A stretch of DNA of 64,000 nucleotides. It comes from Arachis hypogaea. Its lineage: Eukaryota; Streptophyta; Magnoliopsida; Fabales; Fabaceae. The position numbers and the translations under genes are program-made. Shown one piece after another: positions 24,358 to 35,705 of the stretch (the first letter of the stretch is position 1; the number at the start of each line of letters is the position of its first letter). Location: positions 120,581,192-120,645,191 of the forward strand of contig NC_092055.1 of assembly GCF_003086295.3 (NCBI RefSeq). The letters are read 5' to 3'. The notes beneath the pieces were generated by a model, which saw only the letters and a program-made list of their open reading frames with translations, was not told where the DNA came from and searched no databases.

Positions 24358-25977
24358 TGCACGAAATTGTGATTTAAAAACTTGGTATGGCGAAATAGTG
24401 ATTTCAACACTTCTTCACAACTCCGATGCAACTAACCAGCAAGTGCATTGGGTCGTCAAAGTAATACCTTACGTGAGTAAGAGTCGATCCCACGGAGATT
24501 GTCGGCTTGAAGCAAGCTATGGTCATCTTGTAAATCTCAGTCAGGTGGATTAAAATGGTTATGTGATTTTGATACCTAAAATATAAATAAAACACAAAAT
24601 AAGATAGAAATACTTATGTAATTCATTGGTGGGAGTTTCAGATAAGCATATGGAGATGCTTTGTTGCTTCTGAACCTCTACTTTCCTATTGCCTTCTTCC
24701 AAACATGCGTTACCTCCTTCCATGGCAAGCTGTATGATCCTCTCGGATGAAAACAAATCCATATGCGCTGTCACCGCACGGCTAATCATTTGTCGGTTCC
24801 CGCTAGCGTCGGAATAGGACCATTGTCCTTTTGCGCACTGTCACTTGTGCCCCACATTTGCAGGTTTGAAGCTCGTCACAGTCATCCCTTCCCAGATCCT
24901 ACTCAGAATACCACAGATAAGGTTTAGACTTTCTGGATCCCAGGAATGGCTGCCAATAATTCTAGCCTATACCACGAAGGTTCTAATCTTAGATTAGAAA
25001 CCCAAGAGATACGCACTCAAGCTATTGCAGATAGAACGGACGTGGTTGTCAGGCACGCGCTCATAGGTGAGAATGATGATGAGTGTCACGGATCATCACA
25101 TTCATCAGGTTGAAGTGCGAGTGGATATCTTAGAGAAGAAGTAGGCATGAATTGAAGAGAAAAACAATAGTACTTGTATTAATTCATGAAGAACAGCAGA
25201 GCTCCACACCTTAATCTTTGGGGTGTAGAAACTCCACCGTTGAAAATATATAAGTGAAAGGTCTAGGCATGGTCGTGAGGCCAGCCTCCAAATGTGAACA
25301 TACAAGTTCCAAAGATTTAAGATCAAAAGTGATCAAAGATGAAAGATGAAAATACAATAGTAAAAGGTCCTATTTATAATGAACTAATGGCCTAGGGTTT
25401 ACAGAAATAAGTAAATGATGCAGAAATCCACTTCCAGGGCCCACTTGGTGTGTGCTTGGGCTGAGGATTGAAGCTTTCACATGCATAGGCTACTCTTGGA
25501 GTTAAACACCAGCTTTGGTACCAGTTTGGGCGTTTAACTCCAATTCTGGTGCCAGTTTGGCCATTTTATGCCAGAATTCCTTGGGCTGACTTTGAACGCC
25601 AGTTTGGGCAATCAAATATCGGGCAAAGTATGGAATATTATATATTCCTGGAAAGTCCAGAATGTCTACTTTCTAACGCAATTGAGAGCGCACTGATTGG
25701 GATTCTGTAGCTCCAGAAAATTCACTTCGAGTGCAGGGAGGTCAGAATCCAATAGCATCTGCAGTCTTATTTTAGCCTCTGAATCAGATTTTTGCTCAGG
25801 TCCTTCAATTTCAGCCAGAAAATACCTGAAATCACAGAAAAACACATAAACTCATAGTAAACTCTAGAAATGTGATTTTTATTTAAAAACTAATAATTAT
25901 ATACTAAAAACTAACTAAATCATACTAAAAACTACCTAAAAATAATGCTAAAAAGCGTATAAATTATCCGCTCATCA
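24358..25977 (-). repeat. gypsy 5' LTR (1,620 bp)
   Basis: Equal in length to its partner at 15580. Its outer edge at 25977/25978 joins directly onto integrase-region sequence of a copia element, without a matching TSD on the other side. Confidence 0.9.
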
Positions 25978-27300
25978 AGGGCTTGCTTCAGATTCACTTC
26001 CTGTATCATCATTTATAATAGCACTGGGTATAGAGTTAGCATCATAAAAAGATATATGTATGGACTCTTCAATAGTTCTATGTTCTTTAAGGTAAACTCT
26101 AAATGCTTTGCTAGTGGTTGAGTACCCTACTAACATTCCTTCATATGATTTTGGATCAAATTTACAAAGAGTTTCTTTGTTGTTAAGAACAAAACATTTT
26201 CATCCAAAAATATGAAAGTACTTGACATTAGGGGGAGTTTCTTTCCAAAGCTCATTTGGGGTTTTCTTCAAGCCTTTTCTAATGATGGTTCTATTTAGGA
26301 TATAACAAGCTGTATTTGCAGCTTCGACCCACAAAAAATTTGGAACATCATTTTCATAAAGCATTGTCCTAGTCATTTCTTAAAGGCATCTATTCCTTTT
26401 TTCAACAACCCCATTTTGTTGAGGTATTCTAGGGCATGAAAAATTATGTGCTATTCCAAAATCATCACAAAAACTTTCAAAATCTTGATTTTCAAATTTT
26501 TTTCCATGGTCACTTCTTATGTGAGCAATTTTTAAATCCTTTTCATTTTGAATCTTTTTACAAAGAGAATAAAAGGCATAAAAAGCATCATTTTTATGAG
26601 CCAAGAAAAAAACCAACCATATCTTAAATAGTCATCAACCACTACCAAACCATAGTGTTTACCTCCCAAACTTTGAGTTCTAGTGGGACCAAAAAGATCA
26701 ATATGCAACATCTCTAATAACCTTTTAGTAGAAATTCCATCTTTGGGTTCAAAAGAAGATTTTACTTGTTTGCCTAATTCACAAGCTTCACAAGTAATAT
26801 CTTTGTCAAATTTGATATTTGGAATTCCTCTAACCAAATTTTTCTTAACAAGCTTAGAAATTTGGTACATGCTAGCATGTCCTAATTTCTTATGCCAAAG
26901 CCATTTTTCAGATTCTATAGATGTAAAACATGTTACTTTTTTATCTTTTAAATCCTCTAGAGTAAGTCCATACACATTGTTGCATCTTTTTGCTTTAAAC
27001 AAAATATCACCGGATTTCTCATAAACAACTAAGCAATCCAATTTTCTAAATACAACCAAATATCCAAGATCACATAATTGGCTAATGCTTAGAAGATTAT
27101 GTTTCAATCTATCAACAAGTAAAACATCATTTATGAAAGAAGAAAAGTTCTTACCCACTTTACCTATGGCCACAATTTTTCCTTTTCCATTGTCACCGAA
27201 AGTAACAAAGCCTCCATCATACTCATCAAGCTTGATGAAGAATGTTGACTTTTCAGTCATATGCCTAGAGCATCCACTATCCATATACCACATGTTGTCT
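25978..27300 (-). pseudogene. copia protease-integrase region, broken
   Basis: Starting near 27293 the minus strand encodes WYMDSGCSRHMT, the copia protease active site (D-S-G). The GAG-pre-integrase motif KLGHAS follows, with a C-x2-C pair (CEACELGK). The integrase core then has HIDLFGP, an IRSDHGKKF segment and RIPQQNGVVEKRNR. A shift near 26600 moves the frame. Stops follow 'RCL' near 26380 and sit within 'HIFG*KCFV' near 26200. The frame runs out at the gypsy LTR (25978) around GYSTTSKAFRVYL. Reverse transcriptase and RNase H are absent. Confidence 0.85.
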
Positions 27301-27378
27301 TTTCTCTTGGATGCTAGGCAAACCTACAAAAATACTCAAGTGACCATAGGTATCCAAATCTTTTTGGATAATTGTATG

Positions 27379-28570
27379 TTAAACCATCTTAATTTTAGCC
27401 TTTAACCGCTTGTTTTCTTCAACAAGATCAATGGCAGTTTTGGCTTCCCTTAATTTATCTTTGAGAAAACCATTTTCTGCCTTTAGAATGGTAACTTGAG
27501 ATTCAAGTTCATAGTTTTCATTTAAGAAGCATCTGATTTTTTCATTGAGATGATCTATCATAAGATGAAGGTCTTCAGTAGTAGGTTCAATGAGACATAC
27601 CTCATTAGTTTGATTGGCCATGAGACAGGTTTGAGATTTGCTGTCTGATTCTTACTCATCTTCAAAGTCGTTCTCCAAGTCTTCCCAAGATGCCAAGAGT
27701 CTCTTCTTCTTTTCCCTTTTCGGCTTGTCTTCTTTTTTCAATTTTGGACAGTCAAACTTGTAATGTCCAGCTTCTCTATAGTTGTGGCAAATGACCTTGC
27801 TTAAATCCCTCTTAGGTTTCCTTAAACTACCTCCTTTGTTTCATTCTTTTTGCTTCATCATTCTCCTGAATTTCTTAGCAAACAAAAAAAATCATCGTTA
27901 GATAGGTGTTTTCAAAAGCAAGTAAGTTTGCTCCCAGATCATTGTAGGTCATTTCATCAATGCCATTACTCTTAGCTATGACTATAGCCTTGGTTTTCTA
28001 CTCTTTAGTGAGACATCTCAATATTTTCCTCATAACCACAGATTCTGAATGTTTGGTTCCCATAGCATCCAAGCCTGTGATGATAACATTGAATCTTTCA
28101 AACATTTTATCAATTGTTTCTCCTTCCCTCATTCAGAACATTTTGTATTCTCTGTTTAGCATGTCTATTCTGGTTCTTTTGACTTGGGTTCTGCCTTCAT
28201 GAGTAACTTGAAGCTTGTCCCAGATTTTCTTTACTGTTGTGTATCTTGATACCCGTCGGTATTCCTCGAAGCTAACAGCATAATTAAGCAGGTTGACAGC
28301 TTTGGCATTGAGCTCTATTTTCTCCCTATCATCGTCATTCCAATCAGCCTTAGCCTTGGGATTAACCACACCATCAGCTCCAGTTGTGATTGGAACTTGT
28401 GGGCCTTCCAGAATTATCTTTCAGAGTCTGTAATCTACAGACTGAACAAAAATCTTCATTCTCTCCTTCCAGTAGCTGTAGTTCTTTCTATTGAAGAACG
28501 GAGGTCTGTTGCTTAATTACCCTTCTGTCATTGTATAGGCCACCATATTAGTACCACTGTTGTTCTCCAT
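27379..28570 (-). pseudogene. copia gag, broken
   Basis: Probable start ATG at 28570, 46 bases inside the primer-binding site. Visible parts are FFNRKNYSYWKERM (typical copia gag head), KAVNLLNYAVSFEEYRRVS, IWDKLQVTHEG, and a coiled coil (27621-27379; NEKIRCFLNENYELESQ). A CCHC knuckle lies near 27770-27815. The knuckle reads CHNYREAGHYKFDC, so the second cysteine has become tyrosine. Stops occur near 28521, 28425 and 28133. Non-functional. Confidence 0.8.
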
Positions 28571-28615
28571 CAGGATCTTTCTCCAAGCTGTAAAGCTTGA
28601 TCTCTTTAAGACCAA

Positions 28616-28627
28616 GCTCTGATACCA
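28616..28627 (-). promoter_or_regulatory. copia primer-binding site (initiator Met tRNA)
   Basis: TGGTATCAGAGC on the minus strand, two bases inside the LTR end (28630). Confidence 0.87.
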
Positions 28628-28629
28628 AT

Positions 28630-30321
28630 TGATGGTAATTAGTGGCTAAGAGAAGGGGGGTTGAATCTTAGCTTCCCTTTTCGCAAAGTATTACTTTTAC
28701 TTTTTCAACAAACTTTAGGAGATATTTTCACATTTGTCTCATAACAAGTTGAGAGACATTTTTAGTATTGTCTCATAACAAGTTGAGAGATATTTGTCAT
28801 TTTGTCTCCTGAGAACTAGAAACAGAAAAGAAGCAGAGAAGAAGAATTGACACCAGATATATCATGGTTCAGCTACTAGGTGCAATGTAGCCTACATCAA
28901 GTCTTCATCACAACAATAATAGAATTTTACTATCTTTTTCAAGATTAAAAATACCAATTCTTCCCTAGGATCTACCCAATCCTATTTGGGACAAATCCAT
29001 ATTCTAACCCCAATCTGAATTTGACTTGGACTCAAACCAAGCTTTCAACAGTAAAGTGCTAACCCAACTTGCAAGAGAATTCCCACAAGATCATGACACA
29101 AAATAGAAAGATGTACAAAGAAACTCTGAGACATCTATGGCTTTTTCTCTAATTTTGCTCACTACCTTTTTTCTCTCATTGGCTTTTTCTTACAAACCTC
29201 ACCATATTTGCCTTTTCCACCATGAGACTCAGACAGACAAAACTAAGAAAAAGAAAACAAAATAAACATTATTGAAGGAGAAGAACTCAGGTAGCTTCTG
29301 GGTAGCTATGAGAATTCTGTGCTTTTTCACTTACTCTCCTTGCTTTAACCCTTGGTCGTTCACCCTTAATATAGAAAAGTGAAGCTTCCAAGATTGAAGC
29401 CAGCAGCAGCGACTTCATCAGAGAAGATTGAGAGGACCGAGGCTGATGCATGTAAGCTCTCCTCTTCTCTCTTATCCTTTTTCATCCATCTTCTTCAATC
29501 TTGGCCATTGATCTTGACTTTGGCACCAAGAATTGATTCTGAGCATTGATAAGCATCTGATCCAATATGACTTCACGTTTTTTATTTTTGCTTTTTCCAG
29601 CTTGAGACTCTGAGGCTTTCCTCTTCTTTGTAGCACAAAAGAGGAAATAAACTTTTGCTGTGCCTTCACCAAGATAGATTTGCTTCATGAACCAAAGCTT
29701 TTCTTTCCTTTCTTGGCAAAGAAATCTTTTGGCCTTTCTTTACAAAACTTCCTTCTGTGGCAAAAATCTTCTTAGCCTTTCTTCATAGGCTTTTCTTATA
29801 TGGCTTCCATTTTTCTTCTTTCTTCTTCTTTGAATGAAAGATGTGACCGAAGCAAGAGAGAGGATAGAAAAGAGAGAAACTTTTGGTGGAAGCTTTCAAT
29901 GAAATTAAATCAATTTGAATTTCAAGTTTCAGTTACCAAAAATTAAATCAAATTGAATTGAAACTTAGGAAACATGTTACTTGCACCAAAGGAGTAGGTA
30001 ACCAAAGCTTGCTTTGTGAACCTTGGGTTCCATTCTTTGACTTATCAACTTTGGTTCATGCGCTTTTGATTTGGGCCTAGGATTTCTTTTCTTTAATTCT
30101 AAGGTTTCGGCCATAATTAATTTTGCACAAGGCTAAATTAATTCAATGTTCATCTTGGGCTTGTTTGACTTTTGGCCCATTATGAAAACTGAATTGTTTT
30201 CCTGCACACTCACCAAATTCATCAAACAACCAATTGGACATAGTTAAATAAACATTCAATAATATTTTTAACAATGTTTGTTCATCATATTAATTTTAAC
30301 TTAAGTTTTTCAAACTCAACA
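28630..30321 (-). repeat. copia 5' LTR (1,692 bp)
   Basis: On the minus strand it begins TGTTGAGTTTGAAAAACTTA and ends CTAATTACCATCA. The boundaries rest on the TG/CA ends and the adjacent primer-binding site, because no partner LTR is available. The short frames inside (for example around 29480-29690) look fortuitous. Confidence 0.78.
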
Positions 30322-30436
30322 GTAATGAATATTATTGTTGTATGAAATATAATATTTTATTAATGATATTTATCTACTAGGTTTAGAATATTCAATAATT
30401 GTCAAACCTATATAATGGGTTAGACAAGATTAATTT

Positions 30437-31590
30437 TTGAGAGTAAATGTTGCGACTATTGCAGAGGTCTCGGTTGCTGTTGCCACGTCGTGTTACTTTG
30501 GATGTCTCCTGCCGGACATCCTTTTGCCATATATTAAGGATGCTGGATTTGGACATACAGTAAAGTTGAGGAATTTTATGTTTGACAATTTTTTTATATC
30601 TGGATTTGTCGAGCAGTGGAAGCCTAAGACCCACAGTTTTCACCTTCCATGGGGTGAGGTCAGCATTATGCTCCAAGATGTTGCTTACCATCTAGGGGTT
30701 GTACCAGAGACTTTTAGCAGTACCATGAACACCGTACGTGGGAGTGGGTTGAAGATTTTCTTGGCGACAAGCCGCCACTACAGCCAGAGGACACGAAGCA
30801 GGTTTTTGGTCTGAGGATGACCTGGCTAGGAACTTGGTTTTACACATTCCACCTGGGGCAGATCTGGATACACTCTGTAAGTATGCTAAATACTATTTGA
30901 TGATGCTCATTGGGGGGGTTTCTTTTCACGAACAAGTCAGCTACACTTGTCCTTTTGATTTCGATTGTTACAGGAAGTTGTCTTGGGAGTCTGCATTCCT
31001 GGCACACACGTATCACTCATCTGCACCGCTGCTAGGGATAATGTGAACAAACATTGCGGGGTGCATGCCGCTTCTTGTGTCCTGGATCTACCGTAGGTTC
31101 CCGTCATTTTGTTCGATAGGATATGATGTCATTAGATTTTCACTTACATCTAAGTATGTAATTATTGTTAAAATTTTAATTTAACATATAAATAGTGACT
31201 AAATTAAATTACCGTTATTAATTATTGTAAATATTTAATACTGTTAATTATTTTTATTGTGCGTAGATTGGCAGTACTAGAACAACAAAGCAGGGATCGC
31301 CACGACGGCATGATCCAGAGTTTGCGGCGTCATATCGATGCCCTCACTTTTGATGAGGTACGAGATGTTTTGTTTTCTATTTTATTTCAGATATTGGTCT
31401 TTCGTACCTAATTATTTTACTATATGCAATTTTTCTAATTTTGATGGACACTATACGTGGATTCCCAGTTACAGTAGATTGCTCCTAAGTGGATTAGGAG
31501 TATTGCAGAGATTTATACATGGAGAGCTGTAGAGTTTCATCATGTGGACAGAGTTAACAAACAGTTTGGGGGGGCAACAGCACTGATGGA
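30437..31590 (+). pseudogene. plant mobile domain (PMD) gene fragment
   Basis: The plus-strand frame at 30437-30814 encodes GFGHTVKLRNFMFDN and THSFHLPWGEVSIMLQDVAYHLGV. This matches the conserved core of the plant mobile domain found in MAIN/MAIL-like proteins and in many transposons. Further pieces follow after frame changes: 30834-31046 (KYAKYYLMMLIGGVSF; KLSWESAFLAHTY) and about 31450-31590 (WIPYS; then EFHH...FGG in another frame). AT-rich segments between pieces (31140-31270) may be old introns. Several shifts and stops exclude a working protein. It abuts the truncated gypsy relative at about 31590. Whether it was a host gene or transposon cargo cannot be told. Confidence 0.7.
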
Positions 31591-31999
31591 AGCACCATTC
31601 ATAAACATGAAGGAAGTACCATTCATAAACATGAAGTGCTTCAACCACTCCTCTCAGTACAGAGCCTAACAGAGCTCCCAGACACCAATTCTAAGTTTGG
31701 TGTGGGGCAACCATCATCAAGCTCTAAGAAGAATGGTAGTAGAAAGTGCCCAAGGGCTGAAGGGATAAGAAAATTCCCACTGAAGGCCTCTCACCTGGCA
31801 TGAGAGTTATCTTCACTAACAATCCTGTCACTCTACACACTGTGAACAGGATCCTGTCTCTAAAATATGTGGAACTTATCCATGAGAGCACAAGCAAGAA
31901 ATTCACTTTAAGGGGCAAAATTCTAAGCCCATATCCATCTCCGTAAAGAGCTAACTATCAAGCTAATGACATTAAAGAAGCGCTTGTTGGGTGGCAACC

Positions 32000-33617
32000 T
32001 GATGAGTTCATATTTGACGATATATTTTAGCTTGAATTGGATGGATTTCATCACATAAACTCACACTTATTCACCAAAATAGCATACTTTTGTGTTTGAC
32101 CCCTAAATTGAACCTAAATGTGAAAATATGCGTTTTGTGCTTAAATTGAGCAATTTAATCTCACTTTTATTTCATTCAATGCCGTGATATGTTTGTTGAG
32201 TAATTTCAGGTCCTAGAGGCAAGAATGGGTTGGTAGAAGTGGAAGAAAGCATGGAAAAAAGGGAGAAAACATGAAGAAAACAAAGGAGAAAAGCATCTCA
32301 GCCTGTGTCCACGCACAGCTTCTGTGCCCACGTACAAGGCAGGGTAAAAATAGGACCTGTGCCCACGCACAGGCTGTGCCCACGCACAAGAGAAAAATCA
32401 GCAAGTGTGCCCATGCACAAACCTGTGCATCCGCACAGGTACCAGCGCATGCCTCCATTAAAAAGTCACGTGGACTCGCGTTTTGGGGGCTTTTTGGCCC
32501 ATTTTTGAAGGCTTTGGAGCATATTTGAAGGGAAAAACAACTATAATCATACCATACACTACCATACTTGGGAGCAGAGTTTTTAGGAGTAGTTTTAGGG
32601 TAGTCTAGTTTAGGTTTTTCTCTCAAGTTTCCTTAGGTTTAATTAGGGTTTGTAGCATTTTATACTTTAATTATGTCCTTGAATTTTGCTATCTCATTGT
32701 AAGTATTTCTTTAATTTCTCTTTTAATTACTACACTTGTTCTACACTTTCATCTATTTTCATTTCTCTTATCAATATATGCATAGTTTTGCAATTTTGGA
32801 TTTCTAGTTGTTGAATTTGATGTTTGATGCTTACTTTATGTTTGGTGAGTTGCCTTTATTAATTTTGATCATTTATGGTTCATAGCTTTCATCAATTTCT
32901 CAATTTTGCCATATTTTATGTTCATGCCTTCTATGTGTTTGATGAAATACCAATCTTAGTTATGGGATGATTTTCACCCCTTGGCTTGGGAGAAAATGAG
33001 TCTATGGATTACTAGAGTCATAATGTCCAACATTTAGTGATAATTCTTAGGTTGTTAGTTGTTATTGTTTCCACTAACACTAGCTTTTTACTAAGGTAAT
33101 TAGTAAGTTAGCTAGGACTTGTGGATTAATAACAATTATGCTCACTTAACTTATCCTTCGATGTTAAGGGTTGACCTAGTGAGATTAATCCATCATGATT
33201 ATCATAGTTGTGGTTATGGCAAGGAAGGGATTCCATAACTCATCCCAAGTCAAGGTTTCTTTTTTGTTTTGAATCACATTTCTATCACTTTATAGTTTTA
33301 CTTGTTTATATTACATACTTAGTTCGTTTATTCCTTTATTGCTTTGTTGATTCTAATTTTGTCTTGTTCTTTATTTCGTTTTTACTTCCTCATCATTGAA
33401 AACCCCTTTGATTCTCACAACCAAAATTGTGCACTTACGGGCATTAGTTCCTAGGGAGAACGACCCGGGATTTAAAACTCCTGGTTATTTTGTGTTGATT
33501 GTGACATCTTTAAGATTATAATTTGATTGATGATCAATGGTTGGGTTGGACTATACTTGCAACATCAATCCTATTTTTAGTGCGAAAATCCAAACCCATG
33601 CTTTTGGTCACTCGTCA
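32000..33617 (+). repeat. 5' LTR (1,618 bp)
   Basis: Contains a short GTGC-nnnn-GCAC repeat cluster at 32300-32445, shorter than that of the 3' LTR. The rest is AT-rich, with the phrase 'cttacgggcattagttcc' near the 3' end that is shared with the other LTR. Confidence 0.9.
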
Positions 33618-33621
33618 ATTT

Positions 33622-33640
33622 TCGGCGCCGTTGCCGAGGA
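33622..33640 (+). promoter_or_regulatory. primer-binding site, tRNA-Asp type with mismatches
   Basis: TCGGCGCCGTTGCCGAGGA lies four bases after the LTR. It differs from the perfect tRNA-Asp complement (TGGCGCCGTTGCCGGGGA, present at 24331) at two or so positions. This is probably decay after insertion. Confidence 0.78.
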
Positions 33641-33855
33641 ACTAGCATCATGAGTGCTATATTTTGGTTGTTGTAAATATGTCCATAGTGTGAATAAATA
33701 CTTTTTGGTTGCTTGTTTGCTTTTGTTGGTAATTAGGATTTTGTTTATTTTGTTAATTGATGTCTTTGGTTTTTATTTTCAATTTCACAATCTTGGTTTG
33801 GAGTTTGGTTGTGCTTATTTTGTAGGGCTTGATAACTTTGGTTTTGGATTGCATC

Positions 33856-35022
33856 ATGGGATTGGAGTATCAATTTTGGGAGGAGCCACCTCCTCTATAT
33901 TACAATGAGCCATACTCTTCCCAATGCATATACCCAACCCAAGGATATGGTGGATTTCACTTTGACTATACACCTCCTCCACCATATACCTACGACCCAT
34001 ACCCCCAACATGACCCTCAATCACCATCTTTTCAAACACCACACCACCACCACCATATACCCTCTTACATACCACCTCTAAACACTTGCCAACATGAGTC
34101 ACCTCCCACATATATAACTTTTCTCCCAAATTATGAACCTCAACTCTCACCCTAATGTGAAGCTTTTCCACCCTTGGCTCAAGACCAACAAGACCTTCAA
34201 GCCTTTCTCCAAGAGCAAGAAGGATTCTGAAAGACTCAAGGGCAATTCATAGCTACCATAGCCGAAGCGGTGAACCGCTTGGTTCTTCTACGCTCATCCA
34301 ATCAAGACACTCCTCTTAGAGGATATGAGAAAACAATTGAAGGGCGGAGTGAAGAGAAGAATGTGAAGCCTCAAGGGAAGGAAGAGGAGTTGGGTCATGA
34401 CATGCAACAAGAGGGAGAAAGGGAAGTATGTGAACCGGAGGAAAGAAAGGGAGAATTGAGGGAGATTGATCAAAATGAGGATTCCATCATAAATGATTTT
34501 TTGTCCTCCTTGATCAATCCCCTTAATGACCCTATTGAGCCTCTCCCTCTTGAGTTTGAGAGAAACATGGAGGTAGACTTCTCACAACCTCCTTGTTATG
34601 ATGTGAGTGATGGGGAAGAGGAGGAAGAGGTTGGTGAAGAAGGAGTTGACAACCAAGAACATATTGAGTGGGTGGCAATTTCTCCATTGAGCCTCATTGG
34701 CCCCCACCAATATGCTATCTTGGAAATGGATTATCAACTCAAAATCCTTCTTAGGTTGGTACATAGTGGAGAAAGAAGTGTTGGTTGCCAATTGAATCCA
34801 AGACCCTTCAAGAAGAACAATTCAAGAATTGGAGTTCAAGTGGTGTGTAGAGCACAATTGGGTGATTTTTGGAGAGTGTTGGGTTGCTACAGGGGTCATT
34901 TGAGAGCTCGTCCATCCAGCTTGAAGCATAGCGATCAACAAGAAGGTGACCGGATGCCTAGAATATGGGATCCCGAAGGAGCCATAAAGTGCAAGCTTGG
35001 ATGGAGATTCAAGGAGGAGTGA
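33856..35022 (+). pseudogene. gag-like ORF of the non-autonomous element
   Basis: One plus-strand frame of 389 codons begins MGLEYQFWEEPPPLYYNEP, is proline/tyrosine/histidine-rich (YTPPPPYTYDPYPQHDP) and continues through a charged middle (GEEEEEVGEEG). It ends with a basic segment before TGA at 35020. Two in-frame stops interrupt it (34153-34155 and near 34228), with no frameshift. I do not recognise a catalytic motif. Position just after the primer-binding site argues for a structural or packaging role. Confidence 0.6.
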
Positions 35023-35329
35023 AAACACAAGCCACCCTAACAAGAGTCTCCTCAACAAGTCCAACTTAAGGACTATAAACTAAAGTGTTAGGTGGGAGAC
35101 ACCCCACCATGGTAACATCTTTCTTACCCTTTCTCTTTATTTATAGTCCTAGTTTCTTGCATGTTTGCTTGTCTTAGTTAGCTTAGGATTAGTTTAAATT
35201 TGAGTTTAGATAGGTTGAATTGCAAATGGATGATGATTTTGTGATGTTTTGAATGTTTTGGGGTTGAAATGTTGATTGAGCTAAGGCATAACACCTTAGA
35301 AATGAAAGAAAAATTTTTGCAAAACAGGG

Positions 35330-35705
35330 TATCTATGCGTACGCACGCTTTTGTGCGTGCGCACACAACTATGAGTTTCGCGACCTGTGCGAGCGCACAA
35401 GCCTGTGCGCCCGCACACTCTTTGTATTGCCCCCGGCTCGCAGCACCAGCATAGCTTGTGCACGTGAACCCCTATCCTTTTTCGCTCTTGTGCGTGCGCA
35501 CGGACCTGTGTGCGCACGCACACATGATCCTGCTTACAAAAAAAAAAGAGAGAGTCTTCTGTGCGCCCGCACACCTTTGTGCGCGCGTACACATCTACAT
35601 TCTTGTTCTGTCCGGAGCACTCGTACACCTTGTGCGAGTGCACACCCCCTGTTTCGCCTTTTGTGCGTGCGCACACTTGCTTGTGCGTCCGCACAGGTGC
35701 TGTTT
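35330..35705. repeat. cluster of GTGCG-nn-CGCAC inverted repeats
   Basis: About ten 12-bp motifs, such as GTGCGTGCGCAC (35353, 35490 and 35661 regions), GTGCGCCCGCAC and GTGCGTCCGCAC, lie within 375 bp. Linkers of 10-35 bp separate them. They are CpG-rich in otherwise AT-rich DNA and can each form a short stem. Related clusters occur in both LTRs and at 52690-52990. The ORFs reported on both strands here are by-products of the repeats. Confidence 0.85.

Larger units (their letters stand above)
15580..25977 (-). mobile_element. non-autonomous Ty3/gypsy element with gag-PR and an extra ORF
   Basis: Two 1,620-bp LTRs (15580-17199 and 24358-25977) start TGATGAGC and end TTTCGTGCA on the minus strand. 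The interior is 7.2 kb. Reading minus strand: a tRNA-Asp primer-binding site, an A/T-rich leader, one long gag-protease frame (22564-20282), a spacer rich in GGCGTTnAACGCC motifs, and a second ORF (19468-18311). A trailer and a polypurine-like AAGTTTGGTGTTG precede the 3' LTR. Reverse transcriptase, RNase H and integrase are missing. The expected TSD is also missing: the left flank is TGTAG and the right flank AGGGC. The gag and primer suggest the Athila/Tat branch. In the first 390 aligned bp I counted about 12 LTR differences (roughly 3%), so it is much older than the LARD. Confidence 0.88.
25978..30321 (-). mobile_element. Ty1/copia (SIRE-like) element, 3' half missing
   Basis: The minus strand reads LTR (30321-28630), Met-tRNA primer-binding site, gag, protease and integrase. 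The element is then cut off by the gypsy LTR before reverse transcriptase. Gene order (integrase before the lost RT) and motifs place it in Ty1/copia. The LTR start TGTTGAGTTTGAAAAACTTA and gag style suggest the SIRE/Maximus lineage. No 3' LTR is present in the window. All coding parts carry stops and shifts. Confidence 0.85.

Noticed and set aside
15580..25977. Inversion between this element and the plus-strand relative (49894-51444) as cause of the missing TSD
   Set aside because: I compared the 5-bp flanks in both orientations (TGTAG, AGGGC, CCAGT) and found no match, so nothing in the window supports that specific event.
29472..29688. Two 66-68 codon minus-strand ORFs in the copia LTR
   Set aside because: They overlap in different frames within an LTR, start at unsupported codons and show no domain.
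32213..32626. A 137-codon minus-strand ORF in the 5' LTR (and its counterparts near 45042-45622)
   Set aside because: It is made from the same inverted repeats plus AT-rich flanks, differs in length between LTRs, and runs opposite to element transcription.
35330..35705. CRISPR-like array of short repeats and spacers
   Set aside because: Motifs are 12 bp, variable in the centre and irregularly spaced, in a plant retroelement. There are no cas genes and no leader.
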